Part shown: in pieces, positions 28,348 through 39,219 of the stretch | Layout: every line of letters starts with the position of its first letter | Position numbering within the stretch: position 1 is the first letter of the stretch | Source: Thraustochytrium sp. TN22 | Lineage: Eukaryota; Sar; Bigyra; Thraustochytrida; Thraustochytriidae | Reading direction: 5' to 3' | Length of the DNA stretch: 64,000 nt | NCBI GenBank assembly: GCA_013306675.1 | Contig: JABLUY010000025.1 | Span: 62,001 to 126,000 of the forward strand | Program-made: the position numbers and the translations under genes | The notes under the pieces: generated by a model | Told to the model about the DNA's origin: nothing | The model's database searches: none | Seen by the model: only the letters and a program-made list of their open reading frames with translations

Positions 28348-30761
28348 TGTCGGCGTCGTCGGCGGCAGCAGTGGCGGCCTTCGACTTCGATGGGTGCCTG
28401 TGCACCTTTGACGTGCGCGGCGGCGACAACAAGATGGAGCTGGTCTTCGATCACGCAGCGGACGTGCTGCGAGCGCTGCACGACAAGGGCCACCGGCTGG
28501 TGATCATCTCGAATGAGTCGCTGGCGCGGCTCAAAAAGGATGACGCGATCCGAAGGGCGATCGAGCGCAAGGTGCAGCGCGTGGACACCTTCTTGGACAC
28601 GCTGGCGGTGCCTTGTGAGGTGTACATGGCGACGCAGTACGACAAGTACCGCAAGCCGGCGACCCGGGACGCGGAGAGGCACGGCCCCAAGGCTGGCGGC
28701 ACGGCGCTATGGGACTTCATGCTGACGGACCCGCTCAAGGTGCTCAAGACGGCGCAAGGGGGGTCCTCAGGCGGCCACTTTTATGTCGGTGACGCGGCCG
28801 GGCGGCCGGGCGACATCAGCGACGGCGACAAGCAGTTCGCAGAAAAGATTGGCGTGCCGTTCCACACGCCAGAGGAATTCTTTTGGGCGGACGGCGTCGG
28901 CGAGCGCCTGACGGGCGTGCAGCCGCGCGGGGGGGCGCGCGCCAGCATGGCAGCCGGCGGCGCGGACCAGCAGGCGCCCATGTCGCGCGAAGAGCTCGTG
29001 GCGGGGCTACAGGGCATGCTGCGGCGCGCCGCGAAGCCGACGCTGGCGGTCCTCGTGGGACCGCCCGGGTCCGGCAAGTCGTCGCTTGCGGAGCGCATCT
29101 GCGAGCTGCTAGGCGGCGCGAGCGGGCCTGCGCGGCGCTTTAGCCAGGACAGTCTCAAGACGCGCCCCAAGGTGGAGGCCGCGTGCCGGGCGGCGCTAGA
29201 AGCCGGGTCCGGCGTCAAGCTCATCTTTGTGGATCGCACGAACCTGGGTGCAGAGCAACGTGCCTCGTGGGTGGAACTCGCTCGCGCCAGCCAGGCGCGC
29301 ATCGTGGCGATCGAGTTCGACGTGCACGTCTCGGTGTGCGTGCACCGATGCGAGACGCGGCGCGAACACGAAGGCAACTTCCCGACGGAGCGCGCGCAGA
29401 TCCTGGGCGTCCTGAACCGCTTGCAGGCCGGCCGGCAAGCAGTCAACGCCGCCGTAGAGGGCTTTGACGCCCTGTACCACGTCCAGGGCGCCACCTCGGT
29501 GGACGAGGCAGTGCAGCAAGTCCTGGCGACGGACGCGTTGGAGAATCATCCGCCCAAGGTGCGGGCGGCGGACAAGGATGCCTGCGTGGCGTTCGCATCC
29601 ATTTCGACAGGCGATTTTGCGTTCCCTGCGAACCGCGCGGCGGCCGTGCTGGTGCGCTCGGCGAAGAGGCTGGAGGGAGAGCTTGGCCTCGCGCCCAAGG
29701 CGCTGCGGCTCGTGGAGCCCGTGGGCAGCGAGGTGGTCCGCGCACTGCGTGCGCTGCCGTCGCTACCTGCTGCACTCGAGGTGGTGGAGGGTGACCTGCT
29801 GGCGCAGGAGAAGGTGACTGCGCTCGCCGTCGGCTGCGTGCCGCGCGCCGGAAAGCCGGGCGAGAACCGGGCAAACGTGGCGCTGCATGCCAAGATGCCG
29901 GAGCTGCGCACCATGGTGCCCAAGGGCCAATGCGCAGTGGCGGACCCTCTCGTGCTGCAGCTGCCGCAGGAGCACGAGGTGCGCAGGTCGACGGGGGCGC
30001 GGCAGGTCGCCCTCGTGGTCGGGCCTAACCTGAATCCAGACCGCGGCGCCACGCTACACAACCAGCCGCCAGAGATCGCGGACAGCCAGTTGGAAGCGTG
30101 CTACGCAGCCGTCTTTCGAATGGTGCTCTCCGGCGGCTTTCCAGAGACCTACTCGCCCCCGAACGGCCCTGTGCCGCCCGCGACGCGAGGCTGGGCCAAC
30201 GCGCTTCTGGACTACCTCCGCGTGCCGCCGCTGGCCGCGCACGCGTCGTACATTTTCTACGAGGACGCGCGATACACGGTTATCTACGACGCCTTTCCCA
30301 AGGCACGCGTTCACTTGCTGGTGCTGCCCAAGACCATCAACAGCACCAAGGTGGATCGCCTGGCGGACCTGCGCCGCGAGGACGAGACGGCGCTGGTGCA
30401 GCTGGGAGCATTTTGCGAGCGGCTCGTGGCGCACGTGGGCCAATTTGCGGGCGGTGTGCGCGTCTGTGCGGGCTTCCACGCCCAGCCATCGCTGCACCAT
30501 CTGCACGTGCACATCATCTCGCAGGATCTCTCGGGCTTCGGGCACAAGAAGCACTGGAATTCCTTTACGCACGCGGATTTCTTCATTGCGCCCGAACGCG
30601 CGCTGGAGACGCTTCGCGCCAAGGGGTCGTGTGCCTCGCTGTGCGGAGATGCCGCCACGGCTGCGCTCAAAGCGCCACTGGCGTGCAACCGGTGCCAGGC
30701 GCCGTCGACCAACATCCCAGCGCTCAAAGCGCATCTTGCCACGTGCACGAAGCCTCGGTAG
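28044..30761 (+). CDS. Fused DNA-end repair protein: ZnF, 3'-phosphatase, P-loop kinase, macro-like, aprataxin HIT
   Basis: The predicted protein has 905 residues from the ATG at 28044. The order is as follows. A RanBP2-type zinc finger (about 7-30; W-x-C-x2-C...N...C-x2-C). A Ser-rich linker (about 90-107). A HAD 3'-phosphatase of the PNKP/ZDP type with FDFDGCL near 112. A P-loop kinase-like domain with GPPGSGKSS near 340. A macro-like domain (about 505-700) whose flanking ISTGDFAFP and GPNLNP motifs match plant bHLH140-type proteins. A HIT domain of the aprataxin class with HLHVHI near 820. A C-terminal C2H-type finger (CNRC...HLATC). Together these activities would remove 3'-phosphate, phosphorylate 5'-OH and remove 5'-AMP from DNA breaks. 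Nuclear action is inferred. Confidence 0.85.
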
Positions 30762-30929
30762 TCGCTCGTTGGCAGACGACTGTGAAACGCACGTTGAGGA
30801 CACGCTAACTATCACTTCGAGCGAACTCCACAATACGAAGAACTTTAGAACCAGCTCGCTGGCAAGAGAGCGCTCCAACTTGAAACCGAATACGACCGAG
30901 TACGACAGAATTGAGTAAAGGTAGTTATA

Positions 30930-33268
30930 TCCCAATCCCATCGCCCTAGACGGAGTTTAATCAGGATAGCCATATTATCCCTAGTAAATCGGCTCTCCTG
31001 CTTGCGCTCGACTGACCTGTTGCTATCATGATTCTAATCATTTTTGGAACTTTCAACTACTGGGTTTGTATGGAAGCGTAAAGTGTTGGTCACTTCCGAC
31101 TGGCCTGTGCGGATGCTGAGGCCAACTTGGGCTGCATCAAGGGCACGATGGACTCGTGCTGAGGCTGCTGCGAGAGGATCTTGAACTATGGCTTGATGGG
31201 GTGTCGGTGTAGCTGGCTTGGGCTACGTGGTCGTTCCTGCTCTGCGCTGTAGGGGTACCGGACGAGGCACTGGCGCTGCTCGAATCGACATGATCGAGGC
31301 AAATGGGCGAAGGTGTTCCGTTGACGTTTGTCTTGCGCTTCTTGAAGCCTTCGTGAGGCTCGACGCGCACGCGCGTGTGCCACTTGGAAAAGCAGGTTGT
31401 GCGTTCATTCTTTCTCATGAACACGTGCAGAGGCACACCGCAGATGGTGCAACGACGGTGCGTTTGCTTGCCGCAGATGACGCAGAGCCGCTTGGCGGGA
31501 ATCCTCTTGTTGTTGGCGTTGAAGGATGCCTTTCCCGCTGCCTCTGAGTCATGTTGCAGTGCGGCATCGAGGCGGATGTCGCGGGCTTGGCCGTGGTTGA
31601 AGAACTTCTGCAACTCGGGGGTTCGCTTGCGCTTACCGGCGGTCACGAGGTCCCTCGCCGCTTCCCTGGTGAGCCCAGTGGGCTTGGGCATGCTTGGCTG
31701 CATGTTGAACTCCACCTGCGCCGTATCGAGCTGCCTGCTCCTGTAGACGTGACGGACCATGTCGACAGTGAGGCGGAACGAGACAGTGCTGAGCGCTTCA
31801 GAGCGGTTCACCTTGTCGCGGAGGGCCTTTAGCCCGTCGCTGTCTTCGAGGTTGCTCTTCCTCGCAGCCTGTAAGTAGCGGTAGACCACGATGGCGTTGA
31901 CAACGAGCTGCTTGTACGTGCGCAACGCGATGTTCTGGTCGCAGCTCAGATTCATGCACTGCGTGTTGGTGATCTGCTCCACGTACTGTGTGCTTCCGTC
32001 GACGCCGCCCTTTGCGACGTTGTATAGCTCCTGCGGTAAGCACTTGATGACATGCACGGGCCGCATGGGCCCCTTCAGAGCGACAAGCTTGCGCATGGCG
32101 CGCCACAGCCGGAAGTGCGAGCTCAGCACCGCCCCCTCCTCCTCGCCGAAGATGGCAGGTGGCTTGGGCGGCGCACCCGCTGTCGATGCTCTGGTGCGCC
32201 CATGTCGTGAGCTTGTCCGCCCACGGTTTCAGAGCGCGCTCCATGGCGAGCCGGGCGTCCGGAGGCACTTCAACGAGGCAGGCGTACAAACACGAACTCG
32301 TGCTGGCAGCAACGTAGAGCACGTGATCGATTTGGAGGACCACAGCTTGGTGCAAGACTTGCGCGCGGTGCTCGGCAGGTATGGCCTTCCACCAAGTCTC
32401 GTCCCCCACGTGTTCATCTGGGTGCTCACGATACGTGCGTCTACCGCGCCTCCAGGCGCGACGCGCGTCTTGATCTCGACGCTGCATAGTACTGACGATG
32501 CGTCGCACTCCGCGCCTGGAAGCCGGACGCGAGCGACTCCATCCGGCGAGACTGCGAGCCCCGGAACGGTCTTGTGCTGAATGAGGCCGACCTCGAACAT
32601 GCACTCGCACCACGCGTCGGTTCGTCGACCAACGCAAGTATGTCTTCGAAGTCTTGCTGCGCAGCGGCCTCAGCACGAGCATCCTCGTCGCCAAGCTCCT
32701 CTCCTTCTTCGTCTTCGTCCCCTGTGTCCCGCTTGTCCAGGGGCACGAACTCGCTGTCGCTGTCGCTGTCGCTGTCGTCCTCCACGCGGTGGTTAGGCCT
32801 CGCCGATGCCATGATGTCGCAGTGCGGGCCCGACTCCACGTCCAAGCGCTGCGGCAGGGGCGTGCGAGCTGAGAGCAGGCACAAGGCACCCGCCAGGGCC
32901 GCCTGCAGCCGCGCGCCGCAGCGCCTGCGGCTCCAGCGCGCTCCGCGACGAAGTCGCGCGCGAGCTCCCCCCAAAGCCGCTCTGGGCGAACTGCCGAGCT
33001 CATCTCATCCTAACCACCACGCCTTCGGCCAAAATGAATAGGGGGCAGGAGCCTTGGGTCGCTTCGAGTGGGCCTCTTCAAGCTCGGCCCCATCGCTGCG
33101 TTTTTGATCGAATGCGGAACTAACTTCGCCAGACTCTAGGCCACTTTTTTGGAGCAAATCGGGAGTAAAGTACCCTCTTAATACGCTTTAGTGCCCCCTG
33201 TGCCGGGCGTCACCGAGGGACCCCCGCGTGGTAGGCGGATACGAGTAAGCATAGAGGTGTGATTGGGA
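30930..33268 (-). mobile_element. DNA transposon copy A (2,339 bp), short inverted ends TCCCAATC
   Basis: Copy A is the mirror image of copy B: its genes read leftward and it has the same length as copy B. Every open frame in it has an identical partner in copy B. Its outer end begins TCCCAATCCC and its inner end reads ...GATTGGGA, so the two termini share TCCCAATC. TA dinucleotides flank the ends (30928-30929 and 33269-33270), suggesting a TA target. It sits 168 bp after the end-repair gene stop, in a spacer between convergent host genes. Identical copies imply a very recent event or an assembly artefact. Confidence 0.8.
31137..32812 (-). CDS. Transposon protein of copy A: YqaJ-type nuclease plus piggyBac-like C-terminus
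   Basis: This is the exact mirror of the gene in copy B (see that entry for domains). Coding signal is spread over more than one frame, so this is either an intron-containing gene or a decayed one. The longest clean block is the C-terminal 330 residues (31137-32129). Confidence 0.5.
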
Positions 33269-33270
33269 TA

Positions 33271-33313
33271 TCCCAATCCCATCGCCCTAGACGGAGTTTA
33301 ATCAGGATAGCCA
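33271..33313. repeat. 43-bp fragment of the element's terminus at the palindrome centre
   Basis: Bases 33271-33313 are the same as the first 43 bases of copy A (30930-30972) and the reverse complement of the last 43 of copy B. It is flanked by TA on each side (33269-33270, 33314-33315). It is therefore a terminal fragment lying between the two head-to-head copies, or a real 5' terminal inverted repeat of copy B. Confidence 0.9.
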
Positions 33314-33315
33314 TA

Positions 33316-35654
33316 TCCCAATCACACCTCTATGCTTACTCGTATCCGCCTACCACGCGGGGGTCCCTCGGTGACGCCCGGCACAGGGGGCACTAAAGCG
33401 TATTAAGAGGGTACTTTACTCCCGATTTGCTCCAAAAAAGTGGCCTAGAGTCTGGCGAAGTTAGTTCCGCATTCGATCAAAAACGCAGCGATGGGGCCGA
33501 GCTTGAAGAGGCCCACTCGAAGCGACCCAAGGCTCCTGCCCCCTATTCATTTTGGCCGAAGGCGTGGTGGTTAGGATGAGATGAGCTCGGCAGTTCGCCC
33601 AGAGCGGCTTTGGGGGGAGCTCGCGCGCGACTTCGTCGCGGAGCGCGCTGGAGCCGCAGGCGCTGCGGCGCGCGGCTGCAGGCGGCCCTGGCGGGTGCCT
33701 TGTGCCTGCTCTCAGCTCGCACGCCCCTGCCGCAGCGCTTGGACGTGGAGTCGGGCCCGCACTGCGACATCATGGCATCGGCGAGGCCTAACCACCGCGT
33801 GGAGGACGACAGCGACAGCGACAGCGACAGCGAGTTCGTGCCCCTGGACAAGCGGGACACAGGGGACGAAGACGAAGAAGGAGAGGAGCTTGGCGACGAG
33901 GATGCTCGTGCTGAGGCCGCTGCGCAGCAAGACTTCGAAGACATACTTGCGTTGGTCGACGAACCGACGCGTGGTGCGAGTGCATGTTCGAGGTCGGCCT
34001 CATTCAGCACAAGACCGTTCCGGGGCTCGCAGTCTCGCCGGATGGAGTCGCTCGCGTCCGGCTTCCAGGCGCGGAGTGCGACGCATCGTCAGTACTATGC
34101 AGCGTCGAGATCAAGACGCGCGTCGCGCCTGGAGGCGCGGTAGACGCACGTATCGTGAGCACCCAGATGAACACGTGGGGGACGAGACTTGGTGGAAGGC
34201 CATACCTGCCGAGCACCGCGCGCAAGTCTTGCACCAAGCTGTGGTCCTCCAAATCGATCACGTGCTCTACGTTGCTGCCAGCACGAGTTCGTGTTTGTAC
34301 GCCTGCCTCGTTGAAGTGCCTCCGGACGCCCGGCTCGCCATGGAGCGCGCTCTGAAACCGTGGGCGGACAAGCTCACGACATGGGCGCACCAGAGCATCG
34401 ACAGCGGGTGCGCCGCCCAAGCCACCTGCCATCTTCGGCGAGGAGGAGGGGGCGGTGCTGAGCTCGCACTTCCGGCTGTGGCGCGCCATGCGCAAGCTTG
34501 TCGCTCTGAAGGGGCCCATGCGGCCCGTGCATGTCATCAAGTGCTTACCGCAGGAGCTATACAACGTCGCAAAGGGCGGCGTCGACGGAAGCACACAGTA
34601 CGTGGAGCAGATCACCAACACGCAGTGCATGAATCTGAGCTGCGACCAGAACATCGCGTTGCGCACGTACAAGCAGCTCGTTGTCAACGCCATCGTGGTC
34701 TACCGCTACTTACAGGCTGCGAGGAAGAGCAACCTCGAAGACAGCGACGGGCTAAAGGCCCTCCGCGACAAGGTGAACCGCTCTGAAGCGCTCAGCACTG
34801 TCTCGTTCCGCCTCACTGTCGACATGGTCCGTCACGTCTACAGGAGCAGGCAGCTCGATACGGCGCAGGTGGAGTTCAACATGCAGCCAAGCATGCCCAA
34901 GCCCACTGGGCTCACCAGGGAAGCGGCGAGGGACCTCGTGACCGCCGGTAAGCGCAAGCGAACCCCCGAGTTGCAGAAGTTCTTCAACCACGGCCAAGCC
35001 CGCGACATCCGCCTCGATGCCGCACTGCAACATGACTCAGAGGCAGCGGGAAAGGCATCCTTCAACGCCAACAACAAGAGGATTCCCGCCAAGCGGCTCT
35101 GCGTCATCTGCGGCAAGCAAACGCACCGTCGTTGCACCATCTGCGGTGTGCCTCTGCACGTGTTCATGAGAAAGAATGAACGCACAACCTGCTTTTCCAA
35201 GTGGCACACGCGCGTGCGCGTCGAGCCTCACGAAGGCTTCAAGAAGCGCAAGACAAACGTCAACGGAACACCTTCGCCCATTTGCCTCGATCATGTCGAT
35301 TCGAGCAGCGCCAGTGCCTCGTCCGGTACCCCTACAGCGCAGAGCAGGAACGACCACGTAGCCCAAGCCAGCTACACCGACACCCCATCAAGCCATAGTT
35401 CAAGATCCTCTCGCAGCAGCCTCAGCACGAGTCCATCGTGCCCTTGATGCAGCCCAAGTTGGCCTCAGCATCCGCACAGGCCAGTCGGAAGTGACCAACA
35501 CTTTACGCTTCCATACAAACCCAGTAGTTGAAAGTTCCAAAAATGATTAGAATCATGATAGCAACAGGTCAGTCGAGCGCAAGCAGGAGAGCCGATTTAC
35601 TAGGGATAATATGGCTATCCTGATTAAACTCCGTCTAGGGCGATGGGATTGGGA
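33316..35654 (+). mobile_element. DNA transposon copy B (2,339 bp), inverted relative to copy A
   Basis: Positions in the two copies pair up exactly (each coordinate sums to 66,584), so there are no length differences. The inner end starts TCCCAATCAC and the outer end finishes GGGATTGGGA followed by TA. If the 43-bp segment before it is counted, copy B has perfect terminal inverted repeats of at least 43 bp. It ends 73 bp from the permease stop codon. Classification is uncertain: the protein combines a YqaJ-type nuclease with a piggyBac-like tail, while the TA flank is not the TTAA of classic piggyBac. Confidence 0.8.
33772..35447 (+). CDS. Transposon protein of copy B: YqaJ-type nuclease plus piggyBac-like C-terminus
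   Basis: An N-terminal acidic segment (MASARPNHRVEDDSDSDSD) is followed by a YqaJ/lambda-exonuclease-like core: VGLIQHKTVPGLAVSPDGV then CSVEIKTRV, and later AIPAEHRAQVLHQAVVL. These are the G-x-SPDG, EIK and Q-hydrophobic motifs of that nuclease family. The clean C-terminal block (34455-35447) has LYNVAKGGVDGSTQ, like the GGVD region holding the last catalytic Asp of piggyBac transposases. It ends in a Cys/His cluster (CVICGK...CTICGVPL...CFSKWHT), like the piggyBac C-terminal zinc domain. Coding signal moves between frames, so the gene has introns or is decayed. The first two piggyBac Asp residues were not seen. Confidence 0.55.
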
Positions 35655-35727
35655 TATTTGTTAGAGTGCGCTTTGACACAGGGACACACACCAACATGAC
35701 ATCGCCAGCAATGCTTGCAAGACCAAC

Positions 35728-37452
35728 TTAGGGGGCCGCGGCGGTCAGGTTGGACGGCTTGGAATCGGCCACGCGCTGCTCGTCCGAGTCGTCCATCTCA
35801 ATGGGCGCCTCAACCTTGCCCATCTTCTGGAGCTTCCAGAGGCCGATGAAGACGGCAGCGAGCATGAGGTAGGCCACGAAGTAGCGCCACTGGACAACGG
35901 GGAAGAAGCCGCAGCCGCCGCACCACTCGGAATACGCGGTGCGGCCGTCGCACGTGGTGCCGCCGACGCAGTAGCCATCGAAGCCGTTGCCCTGAGCATC
36001 GCCAAAGAAGTCGAAGGAGGCCTTGGGCTGGTGGATGAGGCCGACGAGGGCGAGGATGGACGTGACCAGGGTCCAGGCAGTGGCCATGACGTACTGGCGG
36101 TTGCAAGCGTAGACGGTGATGGAGCACATGACGAGGGCGACGAGGAGCGGGCCGGACTGCAGGGCCTCAAAGCCAAAGGCAGAGAGGGCAGAAGCGCTAC
36201 CGGGATAGCCACTGTTCTGGCGCGCAGCGTCAACAATGGACGGGGTGAGGGAGATGGCCACGGCGGCGTACTCGTGGGGCTTGGCGGAGGCCATGGCCTC
36301 ACCAGTAATGGCGAGGCCAACGAAGATGAGGAGCGGGGCGACGGCCTGCGAGGGAACGATGGCGTTGATCATGGCGAACATGCCGGTGAGGGAGAAGAGA
36401 AAGAGGATGGCACCGTTGATGGCGCTGTAGGCGTTGCCGGCCTCCATCTTCTTGTAAGCGGGGTGGCCGATGTAGACGGAGGTGCTGAAGGGGCAGCCGA
36501 AGAGGGCGGCGATGACGGTGCCGACGCCATCCGAGACGAGGGTGAGGGTGATGCCGTACGAGTCACCGGCCTGCTCGGCCGAGTAGCAGTTCATGAGGGT
36601 GCCCGCGGCGGCAGCGAAGGCGACCGGGATGATGGTGGGCATGCCATCGCCGACGGCAGACCAGTCGCTGAGGGCGGAGAAACCAGGCTCGATGCCCCAC
36701 CACTTGAGGTTCGCCTCGGCGGCCTCCACATCATCGCCAGTGCGGACGCCGTCCATCCACGCGAGAACGGTGGCGAGGACGATGATCACGACCGACTGCG
36801 GAATGGGACCGCACTTCACGTCACCAAAGTAGAGGATGAACACGAGGAAGAAGGGCACGAGGCCAACGATAGGCTCGGCGAACGGGTACTGGAGCTGGCC
36901 AATGACGAGGAAGGCCATACCAATGCCGGCCAGCGCGGTCAGGAGCGCCGGCGCCGGCGTGAACTTGCGGATCATCGGGCCAGCGAAGCCGAGCGCGATC
37001 GAAATAAGACCCACCACGAAGTTGGTGGTGACACCGGCGCGCCAAATCTTCTCGTAAACCTCGGCCGTGCAGACCGGGTCGAAGCCGGTGCCCGAGGAGC
37101 AATCAAAGATGTTGGCGTAGTAGGTGGGCACCATGATGCCAAAGAGCACGGCGAAGGAGCCCGGGGTGTTGATGCCATACGGCAGCGCGGTAGCCATGCG
37201 CTCCTCCTTGGCCGACAGCATGGCGCCCTGGATGGCGTAAAAGATGCCACCGCAGAGAATGGAAAAGCCCAGGCCAGGGATGATGCGCTGGTAGATGATC
37301 TCGGCCGCCTTGTCCTCAGCGCCCGCAATAAAGCAGTTGCCCATGAGCGCGCCCACGATGGCCAGAATAGTGCCGGCGTTATCAAAAAACACCTGGGCCA
37401 CGCCGGCGGCGTCGCCCGCGCGCGGCTTCAGGTACGGAAGCATGGAGGCCAT
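35728..37452 (-). CDS. NCS2/AzgA-type nucleobase permease
   Basis: The predicted protein has 574 residues from the ATG at 37452 (MASMLPYLKP), or 583 from 37479. About 12-14 hydrophobic helices run across most of the length. The block SYGITLTLVSDGVGTVIAALFG followed by STSVYIGH and a GLAITGEAM helix resembles the core of AzgA/NCS2 xanthine-uracil-adenine permeases. A Cys-rich loop (DGYCVGGTTCDGR...WCGGCGFF, about 500-530) is probably outside the membrane and may be disulfide-bonded. The acidic tail is cytosolic. Likely function is proton-coupled purine or pyrimidine uptake. Codons end in C (CTC, GTC, ACC) more than in neighbouring genes, which prefer CTG/GTG; this could reflect high expression. 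Confidence 0.75.
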   Translation of the reverse strand: MASMLPYLKPRAGDAAGVAQVFFDNAGTILAIVGALMGNCFIAGAEDKAAEIIYQRIIPGLGFSILCGGIFYAIQGAMLSAKEERMATALPYGINTPGSFAVLFGIMVPTYYANIFDCSSGTGFDPVCTAEVYEKIWRAGVTTNFVVGLISIALGFAGPMIRKFTPAPALLTALAGIGMAFLVIGQLQYPFAEPIVGLVPFFLVFILYFGDVKCGPIPQSVVIIVLATVLAWMDGVRTGDDVEAAEANLKWWGIEPGFSALSDWSAVGDGMPTIIPVAFAAAAGTLMNCYSAEQAGDSYGITLTLVSDGVGTVIAALFGCPFSTSVYIGHPAYKKMEAGNAYSAINGAILFLFSLTGMFAMINAIVPSQAVAPLLIFVGLAITGEAMASAKPHEYAAVAISLTPSIVDAARQNSGYPGSASALSAFGFEALQSGPLLVALVMCSITVYACNRQYVMATAWTLVTSILALVGLIHQPKASFDFFGDAQGNGFDGYCVGGTTCDGRTAYSEWCGGCGFFPVVQWRYFVAYLMLAAVFIGLWKLQKMGKVEAPIEMDDSDEQRVADSKPSNLTAAAP

Positions 37453-38910
37453 GGTTGCTTGTATGTAATCCAGCCCCACCCACCCGGGTCTAAGACCCCT
37501 GCTGTAGTCGCTGGCTGCTGCTCTTGCTTTTCTTCTGCCTCGGGGTTGCGGGTCTGCTGCTGCCGGAGCCGCGCCCGAGGTCGCCGGCGGCTCGGCTCAG
37601 CTCGAGCGCGCGTCCGGGTCGCGAGCAAGGCTTGCGAGTCCTGACTCACTGCCAGTGGCAGTCCTGCTGCGCAACTACCTCCTTGCAAGTGTGCATCCGA
37701 AGACGGGAGACGCCCGCCGCTGACTCGGCCGCGCGCGCGGCGCCGCGTGCGCAGGTCCGAGTCGGCGCCGGCCGGCGCGGCCAACCAGTGGCGTGGCGTG
37801 ACAGCCAGCCGGCCAGGCTCAGCGCGGTGACGGCACACGCGGCGCGCCGAGGCGAAAGTCGGGGCTGTGCGCTCGCGCGATGCCAGCCTGCTCTCTTTGC
37901 GATCAATGCGGCGCGGTCTTCAAGTTCCACCGCTGGGGATGGTGGATACGCACGCACGCAGGCACGCAGGCACGCAGGCTGAGGCGCTTGGCACGCAAAA
38001 CATAAGTTTCCAAGCAAAGCAAAACAGACAAGGGGGGGAGCTTCGCAGATTGACTTTACGTTCACGCCCAAAACAAGCCGTGACGACTCCAAGACGCAGC
38101 CACGCGAGACGCTCGTGCAGCCTGACCAAAGCACGCCGGGTTGGGTTGCGTAGCTTGCGTTGCTCCCGTCACAGACTCGCAGACAGGCAGCTCAGGCGTG
38201 CAGGCAACGGGAGCAGCCTTCCAGCGTAAGACATGCTCATCGTCCTCACGCTTGGTTGCTCGTGGATGGCTGCGGCGCGACGCAGCCAGTTAGTCGGTCG
38301 GTCACGCCTCGGACACAGCGCTCGGCTGCCAGGAGTAGGTCGCTCGCCTTGGTTTCGAAGAAACGTAGTAAAGGACGGAGCTCCGTGGACGCTTGCGTGT
38401 TGGTTGGCGCGTCGGCCTGACGCGGCAGGAGCCTGCTCGGAGGCCGGCCATCGGTCCCGGCGCCAACCGGCCGACTCGGCACCGCGGGACGCCCAGTGGC
38501 ACGCGAGGCTCCGCCTAGGAAGCACCAGCACGCATCCACTGGCACTGAAGAATGTCCAGCCAGCTTGCTAGCTAGCTAGCTAGGCCAAGTCCACGCATCG
38601 AACTCATGCCCCGAAGAACAATTGGCCGCTCCGAGCGCTTTGCTCGAGGCTTGCCATCCAATGCTTGGGCCAGTGCCGGTCTTCAGTAGGGCCGGCGCAC
38701 GCTGCGCGCTGGTCAAGACCGAGGCCATGGCGCCATTCAATGGCACGGCGCGATCAATGCTGCTGCTCGCACCTGCTCGCGCGCGCGGTGCTGGTCCCGC
38801 TCTCGAGATCGGCCGCTGGCCGTGCCGTCGACCCGGCCGCCGGCCAACGCGCGAGGCGCCCGGGGCCGCTGCTGCAGAGCTGCTGCTCGCGCCCGGCCAA
38901 GGGAGCGGGA

Positions 38911-38945
38911 GAGACGAGACGAGACGAGACGAGACGAGACGAGAC
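38911..38945. repeat. (GAGAC)7 microsatellite
   Basis: Seven perfect GAGAC units are seen directly. Confidence 0.95.
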
Positions 38946-39192
38946 GAGAAGGAAACAAGAAAGAGGGAAACAAGGACTCGCGAGGCGGCCGACGGCCTGC
39001 GGGCGGCACGCGCCGCGGCTGTGTCCACAAGAAGTCTCGGACCACAAGAGGAAAACACTCAAGGACGGTCCTCCGGCGCCGCCGGCGGAGGGAGCGGTAC
39101 CGACTGCAGCGCTCGGCTCGGCTGCGAGTGCGGCGCGAGCGCGCGAGCAGCGAGCGCGAGGCTCGAGCCGGCGGGAGAGAGAGCGAGAGACT

Positions 39193-39219
39193 GCCTGCCT
39201 GCCTGCCTGCCTGCCTGCC
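39193..39219. repeat. (CTGC)n microsatellite
   Basis: About six CTGC units in tandem within a GC-rich gene-free region. Confidence 0.9.

Noticed and set aside
30930-35654. Reading the inverted copies as a virus-like element because of the YqaJ domain
   Set aside because: The unit is only 2.3 kb with short inverted ends and TA flanks, and shows no capsid, polymerase or other viral gene. A plain DNA transposon fits better.
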